Notes: generated from the letters alone by a model not told the origin. 64,000 bases of DNA from JABJOR01 sp965603075 (GCA_965603075.1 CBFDBO010000001.1:303463-367462), one strand, 5' to 3'. Counted from the stretch's first letter, positions 28,951 through 38,588 are shown. Program-made: numbers and translations.

Positions 28951-30286
28951 TCTGATACCATTAATACCTATGATTGCCTGTATTCTTCTTTTGATCGAGC
29001 CCGTTTCGGCCGAATCTGGAAACAGGATAACATTTGTTAGAGATGCTGAAACAGAAAATAGTATTATTAGCTACGCGAGACCACTTTTTATTGCAGCTGG
29101 CCTCAATCCAGATTCTGTTAAAATATATCTTATTCTTAACCCCCAGCTTAATGCATTCGTATCAGGGGGGCAAAACATCTATATACACACAGGACTTTTA
29201 AGCTCTGCTGAGAATGTCGGACAGATAATAGGCGTATTGGCCCATGAAACAGGTCATATCGCTGGGGGGCATCTGGTTCGTGCCGCAATCGCAATCGATG
29301 AAGCCAAAAACATTGATATGATATCCAAAGTATTGGGCATTGGGGTAAGTATTTTTTCCAAAGACCCAAATGTTGCCGTAGCGGCAATTGCCGGTGCGCC
29401 GGATATTGGGACCCGGACATTCCTGAAGTTTAACCGAACACAAGAATCATCCGCCGATCATGCTGCCTTAAAAATGATGGAAGATACCGGGCAATCAGCC
29501 CAAGGTATGTACGAGTTCATGGAGAAAATTGAGAATCAAGAGCTCATGAGTGTCGCGCGACAGGATCCTTATCTAAGAACCCACCCCATGAGTCGCGAAC
29601 GTCTTGAGGCAATCGCTGATCACCTACGCGGTTCAGCATACACCGAAACCCCGTACCCAGAAGAGTTACAAAGACAACATGACCGTATTAGGGCAAAGAT
29701 TATTGCCTTCACCTATCCATTGGCACTGGTTCTACGACAATACCCCCTAGCGGATAAATCAGTAGCAGCAAGATATGCTCGTGCATTCGCCTACTACCGT
29801 TTGCCCGATCTTAAAACTGCACTGGAAATAATTAATAGCCTTTTAGATGACTATCCAGAGGACCCCTATTTTCATGAATTAAAAGCGCAAATGTTATTTG
29901 AAAACGGATATGTCTTTAAAGCTATTAAGAGCTACACCACGGCCGTAAAGTTTGCCCCGCCATCAGATGTGTTATTTATGGAACTAGCGCAAGCGCAGCT
30001 TTCCAGTGACGATGATGCGTTCTTGGCACAAGCTGAGGCAAATTTCTTACGCAGCCTTTCAATAAGAAGAGACCAAGCCTTCACATGGCGCCAATTGGCA
30101 ATTGCTTATGGCAGACAAAACAAAATGGGATTATATCATTTGGCTCTCGGAGAAGAAGCGCTTTTAAAAAGAATAGTTACAGAAGCTTTAGACCACGCAA
30201 AAAAGGCTGAAGGTTTTTTTCCTTCAGGATCAAAAGAATGGCTTCAGGCACAAGATATTTCGACCGCCGCGCGGAACATTAAATGA
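28937..30286 (+). CDS. Periplasmic M48 metalloprotease with TPR domain (BepA-like)
   Basis: Zn protease probably guarding outer-membrane protein assembly. I prefer the TTG at 28937 (AAAGGCG about 10 bases upstream), which gives a signal peptide MLKFILIPLIPM...VSAES; a TTG at 28895 or an ATG at 28970 are alternatives. The active site is HETGH within LAHETGHIAGGHL, and the third Zn ligand is the Glu of ESSADHAAL. The C-terminal half is helical TPR (DYPEDPYFHELKAQMLFENG and later repeats), as in BepA/YfgC. The stop overlaps the next gene's start as ATGA, so they are translationally coupled. Confidence 0.9.
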   Translation: MLKFILIPLIPMIACILLLIEPVSAESGNRITFVRDAETENSIISYARPLFIAAGLNPDSVKIYLILNPQLNAFVSGGQNIYIHTGLLSSAENVGQIIGVLAHETGHIAGGHLVRAAIAIDEAKNIDMISKVLGIGVSIFSKDPNVAVAAIAGAPDIGTRTFLKFNRTQESSADHAALKMMEDTGQSAQGMYEFMEKIENQELMSVARQDPYLRTHPMSRERLEAIADHLRGSAYTETPYPEELQRQHDRIRAKIIAFTYPLALVLRQYPLADKSVAARYARAFAYYRLPDLKTALEIINSLLDDYPEDPYFHELKAQMLFENGYVFKAIKSYTTAVKFAPPSDVLFMELAQAQLSSDDDAFLAQAEANFLRSLSIRRDQAFTWRQLAIAYGRQNKMGLYHLALGEEALLKRIVTEALDHAKKAEGFFPSGSKEWLQAQDISTAARNIK

Positions 30287-31023
30287 CCGTTCGAAAAATT
30301 GTTTTTAATTGCTTCATTAGCGTTGTTATTGTTATGACGCTATCGGCATGCTCCCAGAAAGTTGTCGTTTCAGCTATTGGTCCGGATGGCAATTTAACGG
30401 TACTCGATCCATCCACAAATGCTGGTAATAAATTCGCTAAATCCATAGCTAATGGTGAGTGGATCATTGGTGGCAGCCCCGCCCCGGCGGCATTGGTAAT
30501 CACACAATACCAATCCACGCCCGCGCTTAAGTTTTCTTCGCTTGGTGGAAAATTTTCAATTGTACGCCCCATAGAGGCAAATCTTGTTGCGACACCTTTT
30601 CTTGATTGGTCATGGAACATAGCACAACACGAGCCCCCTTATCATGGCGTCTCTATGATGATTGGCATTCGTGCGCCCGAAGGATCGATACATTCAACAT
30701 CCCCGTCACTGGCACCCCGTATCAGCGGAACCGCCGAAGCCAATAGAATCATTTCAATAAGATGGTCACAATCCACTTTAGAACGCGGGAACCTTAGCCG
30801 CCATCCATCTTCACCTGATAACAGTGTTATTTATACAGCACGTGGTGGTACGGAAAACGTCAATATGTGGTGGAGAGAAAGCATCGACCTATCCGATATT
30901 TACGGTAAGGTTTGGCCAGATGAAGAGCAGATAAATGCGAGAATCGTTTTCATAGCTTTAATCAATAATAACACAGAGCCCAATTCACCGGCGTACTTTT
31001 CAACAATTAAGCTATTTCGATAA
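30283..31023 (+). CDS. Predicted lipoprotein, possibly DUF3047-like
   Basis: A 246-residue secreted protein with a lipoprotein signal (hydrophobic 8-20, lipobox LSAC, Cys23). The body is beta-rich with Trp-containing segments such as ATPFLDWSWN and MWWRESIDLSDIYG, which resemble DUF3047 proteins. That link is from memory of the pattern and is tentative. No catalytic motif is evident. It overlaps the M48 protease gene by 4 bases, so it probably works in the same envelope process. Confidence 0.7.
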   Translation: MTVRKIVFNCFISVVIVMTLSACSQKVVVSAIGPDGNLTVLDPSTNAGNKFAKSIANGEWIIGGSPAPAALVITQYQSTPALKFSSLGGKFSIVRPIEANLVATPFLDWSWNIAQHEPPYHGVSMMIGIRAPEGSIHSTSPSLAPRISGTAEANRIISIRWSQSTLERGNLSRHPSSPDNSVIYTARGGTENVNMWWRESIDLSDIYGKVWPDEEQINARIVFIALINNNTEPNSPAYFSTIKLFR

Positions 31024-31150
31024 ATCTAAATCATCACATTCAATTGAGTTGACTTACCGTGATGAAAATCATAACCCTGCAAGGGACAATAGTTGCGCAC
31101 GATATTTATAGTATTTGCCGCTTCATAATAATTTAAACAGGAATTCTTTT

Positions 31151-31942
31151 ATGCGTATTTGGTCTTTAAATTTTTTGACAAAAAATAAATTTTCAATGCT
31201 AGCCGTTTTATCAATTTTAATCGTTGGCATGACGCTGTTTTCTCCTTTAACCGCTGAAGCCAAAGAACCGCTATCAAATGAACAGCGCGAAGAGATTGAA
31301 GGTGTCATTTATGATTATTTGATGGCCAACCCTGAGGTTTTGATCAAAGCAATTGATACAATGCGTGAGAACAAACAAGCTGTTGAGCAAAACCAAATAA
31401 AAGAAAATTTACGACTAGCAAACACCGCCCTATATAAGGATCCCACATCCCCGATTCATGGTAACAAGGATGCCAGTGTTACCATAGTAGAGTTCTTCGA
31501 TTATCGTTGTGGTTATTGCAAACGAGTCTTTCCAGCCCTTCAAGAGCTTCTGGATACAGATGATGACATAAACGTCGTCTTCAAAGAATTTCCAATTTTG
31601 GGAGAGGACTCTGTTTTTGCTTCACGCGCAGCCCAGGCGACATGGTTCAATTGGCCGGAAAAATATCTTAAATTTCATTCTGAATTGATTTCAGCCAGAG
31701 GTGCATTGTCCGCAACCAAAGTATTAGAACTTGCGGCTACTGTAGGCATCGATACAAACGTGCTTAAAGAAGCAATGGATGGTGAAGATGTTAGCGAAGC
31801 CATTGCACGCAATATGGAACTTGCTGAGTTTTTGAAAATCAATGGCACACCCGCCTTTATCATCGGAAACGAATTGATTCCCGGCGCCATAGACATTGAC
31901 ACCATGAAGAGCCTGATTAATGAAGCAAGAAATAATAGTTAA
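31151..31942 (+). CDS. DsbA-family thiol:disulfide oxidoreductase
   Basis: Periplasmic thioredoxin-fold protein, 263 residues from the ATG at 31151 (AGGAA about 7 bases upstream; an in-frame start 36 bases earlier lacks a site). A signal peptide (about 1-37, ending TAEAKE) precedes a helical N-terminal extension (about 40-105), then the active site FFDYRCGYCKR and the cis-Pro loop GTPAFIIG. The CGYC pair and the N-terminal extension resemble the Com1/ScsC-like DsbA group, some of which are isomerases. It lies 127 bases after the lipoprotein gene and convergent with the PDZ gene. Confidence 0.9.
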   Translation: MRIWSLNFLTKNKFSMLAVLSILIVGMTLFSPLTAEAKEPLSNEQREEIEGVIYDYLMANPEVLIKAIDTMRENKQAVEQNQIKENLRLANTALYKDPTSPIHGNKDASVTIVEFFDYRCGYCKRVFPALQELLDTDDDINVVFKEFPILGEDSVFASRAAQATWFNWPEKYLKFHSELISARGALSATKVLELAATVGIDTNVLKEAMDGEDVSEAIARNMELAEFLKINGTPAFIIGNELIPGAIDIDTMKSLINEARNNS

Positions 31943-31944
31943 GA

Positions 31945-32646
31945 TTAACGCACGGGCAAGATGACGAAAACAAACCCAGCTTCCCGCAAAACCAGAAGTA
32001 AAACACTATTCCGCCCCGCTTCTTTTGCCTGATTATACAAACTGGGCAATTGATCGGGGTTCCAAATTTTATGCTGATTAAACTGGGTTATCACGTCACC
32101 CCGTTTTAGGGTTTCTGAAATTCCTTTTGAGGGATCAACAATACTGATCAGAACCCCTCCCACATCCCAGCGCACATCAAATTGCGATCTTACTTTATCC
32201 GTCAAACCAATAACGGAAATTCCCAATTCATTTATCTGGGATGACTTATTATTCCTCAACCTCGTCGCATCATCCCAATCACCAATTATCATGGAAACAT
32301 CTACTTCTTCCCCCGAGCGAAGTAAGGTAATTTCAAGAACATGCCCCGGTGTTTGGGCGCTTATAATTTCAATGAGTTGTTTGAGAGATGTTAGGGACTT
32401 TCCGCTAATCTTTAATAGAACGTCCCCTTGTTCTATGCCGGCGGTAGAAGCGGGTGTATCATCACCAACATTACGAATAATAACGCCTGTTCTATTATCC
32501 AGCCCTAACGCGCTCATAGCTTGCGGGGTTAGCTCCTGTGGTTGCATGCCAACATACGCAGAGCCCGCCATGGACATAGAAGGTAATATTACGCAAAACC
32601 CAAAAACAATAATTGTTCCCAAACGTGTTATAGTACTGAACTTCAA
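31945..32646 (-). CDS. Periplasmic PDZ-only protein related to Deg protease C-termini
   Basis: A 233-residue exported protein with two PDZ domains and no trypsin-like protease domain. I favour the TTG at 32646 because AGGAAAG lies 4 bases upstream; it gives the signal peptide MKFSTITRLG...SMSMAGS. PDZ1 is about residues 35-115 (IEQGDVLLKISGKSL). PDZ2 is about 140-230, with GGVLISIVDPS and LKRGDVITQFNQHKI, and strongly resembles the second PDZ of DegP/MucD. It could be a degenerate Deg protein, or an adaptor presenting peptides to a protease such as the nearby M48 enzyme. Function unknown. Confidence 0.8.
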   Translation of the reverse strand: MKFSTITRLGTIIVFGFCVILPSMSMAGSAYVGMQPQELTPQAMSALGLDNRTGVIIRNVGDDTPASTAGIEQGDVLLKISGKSLTSLKQLIEIISAQTPGHVLEITLLRSGEEVDVSMIIGDWDDATRLRNNKSSQINELGISVIGLTDKVRSQFDVRWDVGGVLISIVDPSKGISETLKRGDVITQFNQHKIWNPDQLPSLYNQAKEAGRNSVLLLVLREAGFVFVILPVR

Positions 32647-32748
32647 ATGACTTTCCTTCAGGTGAAATGTCGACAATATAATGTGAAAAAAATAATACGA
32701 AAAGAAATATAAACCACTACTTATTATGTAGAATATAATTTTGTCTTA

Positions 32749-33621
32749 TTATGGGCAATTTGGCTGATCCAGTTCTTCAATTTTTTGAATTGTAGCTAAT
32801 GTTGAGAATGAGCCAAAATTCATTTTCATATTTGTTGTAACGCCATTTTCTAATTGCATGACATGTATTTCAAAACTCGGTATGCCCGCTCCAGATGCAA
32901 TGGGATAAAATGCCAGTGATAAGGGCCATCCCACTTGATCCATAAGCGCTCCTAAATTTGTCACATCTTTCGTATCTGCTTCTATTTTGTCACCAATAAA
33001 TGCTGTTACGAGTTCAGGGTGAATTTCATCACTGCCAGAGAAAACAACCGTAGAAGCATACCTTTTATCAGATTTCGCCTTATCTAATACCCATCGAGTA
33101 TGTGCAACGGGAAACAGAGTGCCTTTTGGTAAGGCTACGTCTTGATTTGATGGTTTGCTATAATGAGCAATTCCTCCGCTGCCCTTGGCATCCAAGGTTG
33201 CTGTTCCTCTAATTTCATTCTTGTCACCATTGATTAGGGATTTAGACGCGAAGTGATATTCAAGGCCATCGCGTGATTCCCAGCTGGAAAATTGCACCGA
33301 CTGATGAATTTCTGGTCCTTCTGAAGGCGTGATCACAGAATTTATATCTTGAGAGAATACCCAGCCCTCGCATTCCAAAACAATTGAAATACCCATTACC
33401 CCATTCACATCAACAATGGCGCCGGACACGGGGTCTTCTGCCATAGAAACCGTGTATAAGGCTCTGTGTGGGATAAGGTTTGACGCAGCATGCGCGGCCC
33501 CCGCAACAAGCATCATTATCATCGAAAGACAAAGGGTGAAAATATGATTAGTTAAATTCATAATTAATACGATAAACCTCGAGATTAAGAATTTCGATAT
33601 TTCCTTTCTATCATTCTTCAT
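32749..33621 (-). CDS. DUF1849 family periplasmic protein (EipB-like)
   Basis: Relative of Brucella EipB, a beta-spiral envelope-integrity protein conserved in alphaproteobacteria. It has a hydrophobic export signal ending GAAHAAS, then HRALYTVSMAE (typical DUF1849 opening), and two conserved cysteines, one in VLECEGW and one in the C-terminal QPNCP, placed like the disulfide pair of EipB. I prefer the ATG at 33621 (AGGA 8 bases upstream). An ATG at 33561 would give a more ordinary signal peptide, so the start is uncertain. Neighbours are also envelope genes. Confidence 0.85.
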   Translation of the reverse strand: MKNDRKEISKFLISRFIVLIMNLTNHIFTLCLSMIMMLVAGAAHAASNLIPHRALYTVSMAEDPVSGAIVDVNGVMGISIVLECEGWVFSQDINSVITPSEGPEIHQSVQFSSWESRDGLEYHFASKSLINGDKNEIRGTATLDAKGSGGIAHYSKPSNQDVALPKGTLFPVAHTRWVLDKAKSDKRYASTVVFSGSDEIHPELVTAFIGDKIEADTKDVTNLGALMDQVGWPLSLAFYPIASGAGIPSFEIHVMQLENGVTTNMKMNFGSFSTLATIQKIEELDQPNCP

Positions 33622-33711
33622 AAACATTATCCTACAAATAAATTGCAGGGTTAATAATATAATCTAATTTAGTTTAAAAAAGTGGAAAGAGCGGTAAGCC
33701 TTAAGGTGAAT

Positions 33712-34245
33712 TTACTTCAGTTCATTAGCTTTATTATAACTAATCTGATTGCGTGTCCTCATTTCATCATCTCTCAAGTCTACAAAAGACAAAATATTAG
33801 TTACATTCGTGCCATCATTTGAAAATGGTATTCTTAAAGTCACCTCGCTAATTTCAACAGCATCTTTTGACCCGTTGCTTTCTTGGATTGCATGAAAAAA
33901 TAAAGCAGGTTTGCGTTCTTTGGCAACGGAAGTGTATTGATCAAAAATTGATTCACCTATGATAGAAGGGTTAATATCCAGCGGTGATTTACCCGTCAGA
34001 TCAATATCATAGGACCGAACATGCGCCGTTCCAAAAAACCTATACTTCATGGAATAAGGTGTATGCCTTATATCAACAACGATAAAATATGGAATGATAG
34101 TCGTTGAGATTTTTTCCCATTGGAAATCTTTCCATTTTGGAGCAAATAGGTTTTCTTTGATCTCGTGCCAGTATTCCAAGCATGATTTTATATCATCACT
34201 TTCCCATAGATAAGGGTCATACTGGACATATCGTATTCTTTGCAT
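33712..34245 (-). CDS. PAS_5-domain protein, function unknown
   Basis: A small soluble protein of 177 residues from the ATG at 34245 (an upstream TTG would add six). The pattern of a leading aromatic segment (LEYWHEIK), then a basic/aromatic stretch and KYRFFGTAHVRSYDIDLTGKS matches the PAS_5 family found in many alphaproteobacteria, where it usually stands alone and is thought to sense or bind a ligand. There is no output domain and no membrane segment. It lies downstream of the LuxO-like regulator on the same strand, with a 100-base gap. Confidence 0.75.
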   Translation of the reverse strand: MQRIRYVQYDPYLWESDDIKSCLEYWHEIKENLFAPKWKDFQWEKISTTIIPYFIVVDIRHTPYSMKYRFFGTAHVRSYDIDLTGKSPLDINPSIIGESIFDQYTSVAKERKPALFFHAIQESNGSKDAVEISEVTLRIPFSNDGTNVTNILSFVDLRDDEMRTRNQISYNKANELK

Positions 34246-34345
34246 AGATTTAATTCTTATCAAAAATACATATATTACTATAGTGGTCTTATCTGATATG
34301 ATATCGACTTAAATAATTTCAATATATTTATAGGGTTGTTTGAAA

Positions 34346-35770
34346 TTAAGATTCCTGCATTTCCTTGAGCTTCCTATAGAGCGTGGAAGCGCCAATTTCC
34401 AACATTGCTGCAGCCTGAGCAACATTACCATTACAAATTTTTATAGAGTTATTGATGTGATTTTTCTCAATCAACCACAAAGGTTCAATATCCCTTGCTG
34501 ATTTCATAACGTTACTTTGTGTTGGAGTGACCGCTTCGGGCACATTTTTTACGCTTAAACTTGGTTCCGATTGAGAAACCGGACCGTTAATTTCCTTTAA
34601 TGGATCGAGCAACATGTTTTTGGTAATTAGCTCACTGTCATTCAGAACCACAACATGACGTATTGAATTTTGTAGCTCACGAACATTTCCAGGCCACTTA
34701 TAGTTCATCAATATTTCATGGGCGTTTTCATCAAACCCCGTAAAGGATTTCCCTTCTTCTTGGGTGTATTGCTGAAGAAACATATCGGCAATATCCTTAA
34801 TATCGTCGCCTCTATCGCGTAATGGCGGTAGATGGATTGGGATAACGTGTAACCTAAAATAAAGATCTTCGCGAAACCGCCCTTTTTCAACTTCGACCCA
34901 AGCATCTCTATTCGTGGCACAAATGAACCGAACATCGACTTTTTCCGTTATTGAACTACCTACTTTCTGGAAAGAACCCGTTTGCACAAACCGAAGCAAT
35001 TTAGCCTGCAGGGCCTGATCCATTTCACATATTTCATCGAGGAACAATGTGCCACCATTAGCGAGAGAGGCTGCTCCAGAACGATCGGACACGGCTCCGG
35101 TAAAGGCACCTTTAACATGTCCGAAAATTTCACTTTCCATCAAATCTTTTGGTATAGAAGCACAATTGAGCGCAACAAGTTTATTTTTAGCGCGAGGCGA
35201 GCGGGCGTGAATCGCTTCGGCACAGACCTCTTTTCCCGTGCCGGATTCTCCATGGATAAACACCGATGCTTTGCTCGGTGCCGCGGCATCTATAATTTTA
35301 TAGACCGATTGCATAATTAATGAAGAACCGACAAATCCTTCGTACTCATGACGGTCATAGACGTCTTGATAGGTTTTTAAAGCTCGGTTGAGTTCATTTT
35401 TTTCCAGTGTATTTTTGACAGTATACACAAACCGTTCGGGATCAAATGGCTTTAACAGAAAATCTGATGCACCATTACGCATGGCCTCTACGGCCGTTTT
35501 AATGGAGCCATGCGCCGTAATTACAATAACGGAAAGCGACAAATTATTGCTGTTGATATACTCCAAAATATCAAGCCCACTCATATCGGGTAAGTTGATA
35601 TCAAGTATCAGTGTATCAACATTACCGGCATTGATTATTTCGAGCGCTGCTTTACCAGTATCTACATGTGTCAATGTGTATGGTTCATCATGCAGATAAG
35701 CCATATAAAGTTGCGCTTGCTGCACATCATCTTCTACAAGCAGTATTTGCGGCAAACCACTATTGAGCAT
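34346..35770 (-). CDS. LuxO-like sigma-54-dependent response regulator
   Basis: NtrC-family activator of 474 residues. The receiver domain has phospho-acceptor Asp57 (LILDINLPD). The AAA+ domain has Walker A GESGTGK (174-180), the sigma-54 contact GAFTGA (221-226), Walker B GGTLFLDEICEMD and the Arg finger region FREDLYFRL. A Fis-type helix-turn-helix sits at the C-terminus (NGNVAQAAAMLEIGASTLYRKL). The segment from GFVGSSLIMQSVYK through SFQKVGSS is very close to Vibrio LuxO in pattern. No histidine kinase or LuxU-type phosphotransfer protein is in the window, so its input is unknown. The receiver and GAFTGA are intact, so it should be functional. Confidence 0.92.
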   Translation of the reverse strand: MLNSGLPQILLVEDDVQQAQLYMAYLHDEPYTLTHVDTGKAALEIINAGNVDTLILDINLPDMSGLDILEYINSNNLSLSVIVITAHGSIKTAVEAMRNGASDFLLKPFDPERFVYTVKNTLEKNELNRALKTYQDVYDRHEYEGFVGSSLIMQSVYKIIDAAAPSKASVFIHGESGTGKEVCAEAIHARSPRAKNKLVALNCASIPKDLMESEIFGHVKGAFTGAVSDRSGAASLANGGTLFLDEICEMDQALQAKLLRFVQTGSFQKVGSSITEKVDVRFICATNRDAWVEVEKGRFREDLYFRLHVIPIHLPPLRDRGDDIKDIADMFLQQYTQEEGKSFTGFDENAHEILMNYKWPGNVRELQNSIRHVVVLNDSELITKNMLLDPLKEINGPVSQSEPSLSVKNVPEAVTPTQSNVMKSARDIEPLWLIEKNHINNSIKICNGNVAQAAAMLEIGASTLYRKLKEMQES

Positions 35771-35875
35771 TTAGTTAGACCTGAAGCCATGAATTATTAT
35801 TAATTGTTTACCATACTAACAATAATGATGAAGAATAGTATATAGGCAAAAAGCAATAACACGTTGATTTAAGGT

Positions 35876-37057
35876 TTAAGAGTGAAAAAACCTTAGCCCA
35901 ATAATATGGATCAAGAAGGATAAAATACCGGCAATGACCATGACGATGATTAAAGGTCCTGCGGTATCGGCTAATAGATTGCCAACCAGTGTAGTAGCCA
36001 TAGCGCCAAAGGCCATCTGGGTGAACCCGCTAATACCAGATGCCGCCCCGGCTTGATCCGGATCAACACTAATCGCCCCCGCGATACCATTGGGAATAGA
36101 CATCCCATTTCCAAGGGCAACCACGCCCATGCATACAAACAAAGATAAAACGCTCAACATACCATTCAAGTAGATCAAACCAAGTAACAAGCCACCTATT
36201 AATGATAGTCCAGCCCCAAGCGTAATCATTCTGTCCGTCCCAAAGCGGGTGGAAACTCGTGCAGCAGTAAAGTTCCCTGCCATATAACAAAATGAAACGA
36301 TAATAAAATATAGGCCGTATACAGAGGGTGGATGCCCCATCAATTTAACGACAATATAAGGTGCACCGCCCAAAAACCCATAGAAGACTACTGATGTAAA
36401 ACTAAGTTGAAATGTATAACAATAAAAAGCAGGTATCTTAAAAAGACTGGTGGATCTAATGCCTGTATTGGCAATAGCCAAACGACGTTTCACACCATGG
36501 GTTTCTGCTAAGAGAAAGAAACATCCAATTAATACAACAGAGGCAAAGGCAAAGACGAAAACAAAGCTGTAACGCCAGCCATAATATTCATCAATTAACC
36601 CACCAATTGTTGGGGACAACATAGGGGCCACCACCATCGACATAGTGATATACGCTAACATGCTGGCCGATTTATCACGATCATACATATCACGAACGAT
36701 AGCCCGCCCCAGCACCACCCCCGCACACCCACCAATAGCTTGTAACACTCTACCAATAATTAATATGGTTATGGATGGAGCAACGATACAAATGACCGTT
36801 CCAACAAGAAATATACAAACCCCGGTTATCATTAATGGGCGACGCCCATATCGGTCTGACAAAGGGCCATACGCCAATTGCGCAACGGCCAATCCAACCA
36901 GGTATAAAGATAATGTGAGCTGCACCATAGCGTAACTGGTGCTAAGGTCGACTTCCAAACGAGGCATAGAAGGTAAAAAAATGTTGATCGCCATGGGACC
37001 TACGGCTGTTGCCAAAACCAAAATCAGTAGGGGTGGTTTATCTGGCATGATCGACAT
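35876..37057 (-). CDS. Bcr/CflA-type MFS drug efflux transporter
   Basis: Inner-membrane proton antiporter of the DHA1 group, 393 residues and about 12 hydrophobic helices. The motif GPLSDRYGRRP between helices 2 and 3 and the opening FLPSMPRLEVDL are typical of Bcr/CflA proteins; bicyclomycin, chloramphenicol and cysteine export are known in the family. A second in-frame ATG three codons in is possible. It is followed upstream by the RNA methyltransferase gene on the same strand with a 23-base gap, so they may be co-transcribed. Substrate cannot be inferred. Confidence 0.88.
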   Translation of the reverse strand: MSIMPDKPPLLILVLATAVGPMAINIFLPSMPRLEVDLSTSYAMVQLTLSLYLVGLAVAQLAYGPLSDRYGRRPLMITGVCIFLVGTVICIVAPSITILIIGRVLQAIGGCAGVVLGRAIVRDMYDRDKSASMLAYITMSMVVAPMLSPTIGGLIDEYYGWRYSFVFVFAFASVVLIGCFFLLAETHGVKRRLAIANTGIRSTSLFKIPAFYCYTFQLSFTSVVFYGFLGGAPYIVVKLMGHPPSVYGLYFIIVSFCYMAGNFTAARVSTRFGTDRMITLGAGLSLIGGLLLGLIYLNGMLSVLSLFVCMGVVALGNGMSIPNGIAGAISVDPDQAGAASGISGFTQMAFGAMATTLVGNLLADTAGPLIIVMVIAGILSFLIHIIGLRFFHS

Positions 37058-37080
37058 TATAGATTAAAACCTGAATGTAA

Positions 37081-38433
37081 TTAAAATGTATTTGGGCGAG
37101 TAAACAACGCAACAACTTCCACATGAGACGACCATTTAAATTGATCAACCGGAACCACTTTCTCCAGTACGAACCCACCGTCGGTAAGAATATCGGCATC
37201 TCTGGCAAAGCTTGCTGGATCACATGATACGGCAACGATACGTTCTGCTTTAGAGAATGCCAGTTCATGAGCTTGGGCTTGGGCACCGACCCTAGGTGGA
37301 TTGAAAACAACCACATCAAATGGTGCTAGTTCTACATCAGCCAATGGGTTTTTAAACAAATTGCGGGTTTCAGTTCTGACAGGCTTCAAACCTTTTGAGT
37401 GACGAGAAGCTGCATCAAGGGCAAGCACGGATGGTTCGAAACTATCGGCAGCATAAACAGGGACTCTTTGCGCGAGGCGTAAGGCAAAGGAGCCAACACC
37501 ACAAAATAAATCAGCAACATGCTTCGCGTCCTCCCCCACAAACTCGTTTACGAGTTTGGACAAAACTTCCTCTCCCATGCTTGTTGCTTGTAGAAAACTT
37601 CCCGGTGGTGGGGTTACTTTTGCTAATCCCATATTGAGGTAAGGCCGCCTTCGCTCAACAATCGTATCGCCCTCTATAGAAACACGCGCCATATTGTGGG
37701 CTTCTGCAATATCAGATATATCAGCGAGCATTTCATACCCATCAGCTTTTGCACCGGTTATATCACAATCCAGCCCTTCTTCGGTTTCAGTGAACCGCAT
37801 GTCCATATCTTTACCGGTATCTTTAAATGCCCCCGCCAAAGTACGCGCTAAATCGGCAGCACTTTGTAAATCTTGGACGACGATGGGGCAGTGATCTAAG
37901 TCGATAATTTGATGTGATCCCGCAATCATGAACCCCGCTTTCCAGCCTCCTTTGCTAGAACGGACATGCAGGCTCAACCGCCGACGTCCTGCCCCATGGG
38001 CTTCGATTAAATCATCAACACGAACATCAATCTCTCTGTTCTTAAGGGCTGTGACAACGATGTTTCGCTTCCACTTATTATATGCTTGGTCGTCTAAGTG
38101 CTGAATGACACATCCACCGCATTTCGTAAAATGGGGGCAAAAAGCGTTTATGCGGTGCTCAGATGACGTTTCAATGTCGAGTAAAGTTGTAACGTTCCCT
38201 TGCAAGGCAATTTTGACCGTTTCACCGGGCAGAGCAAAAGGAACAAAACATCGAGCATTCTCAGATCGCTGATCACTTTGTTCAACATCAGAAGGTACAA
38301 TTGAACCAATACCGTCCGCATGACGACCCAGTTCCGTTATTTGCGCGGTAAGTTTCTGCACAGGGAGTGCTTTTTTAGCTTTTCCTGCACTGTGATTGGA
38401 GCGGTGGTTTGAACGGCTTTTACGGCTTTTCAC
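37081..38433 (-). CDS. 23S rRNA (uracil-5-)-methyltransferase, RlmD/RumA family
   Basis: SAM-dependent enzyme that methylates uracil-5 in RNA. The 450 residues have a basic N-terminal tail (1-25), a TRAM domain (about 27-90), a [4Fe-4S] motif CPHFTKCGGC (Cys99, 105, 108) with a likely fourth Cys in LDHCPIV, and a Rossmann core with DLFCGVGSFALRLA (SAM) and NPPRVGA. The catalytic Cys is in VSCDPASF near 408. All catalytic elements are present. Family members act on U747, U1939 or tRNA U54, and I cannot tell which. The start is GTG with no clear ribosome site. Confidence 0.9.
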   Translation of the reverse strand: MKSRKSRSNHRSNHSAGKAKKALPVQKLTAQITELGRHADGIGSIVPSDVEQSDQRSENARCFVPFALPGETVKIALQGNVTTLLDIETSSEHRINAFCPHFTKCGGCVIQHLDDQAYNKWKRNIVVTALKNREIDVRVDDLIEAHGAGRRRLSLHVRSSKGGWKAGFMIAGSHQIIDLDHCPIVVQDLQSAADLARTLAGAFKDTGKDMDMRFTETEEGLDCDITGAKADGYEMLADISDIAEAHNMARVSIEGDTIVERRRPYLNMGLAKVTPPPGSFLQATSMGEEVLSKLVNEFVGEDAKHVADLFCGVGSFALRLAQRVPVYAADSFEPSVLALDAASRHSKGLKPVRTETRNLFKNPLADVELAPFDVVVFNPPRVGAQAQAHELAFSKAERIVAVSCDPASFARDADILTDGGFVLEKVVPVDQFKWSSHVEVVALFTRPNTF

Positions 38434-38588
38434 AATATCACGTCATCTAATTTGTTGAATATGCCCCCACTAACTACATAAGCCCGAATAAATCAATCAC
38501 CTTAAAAGTTTGAGCGCAACAACCGGATAGAACGACATTATTGAATAAGTCATTTTATTGGTAGATCAATAAATTAGGAGATAATTAA

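Noticed and set aside
35771..35875. Sigma-54 promoter or Qrr-like RNA next to the LuxO-like gene
   Set aside because: GG and GC elements were seen (GGCAAAAAGC) but with wrong spacing for -24/-12.
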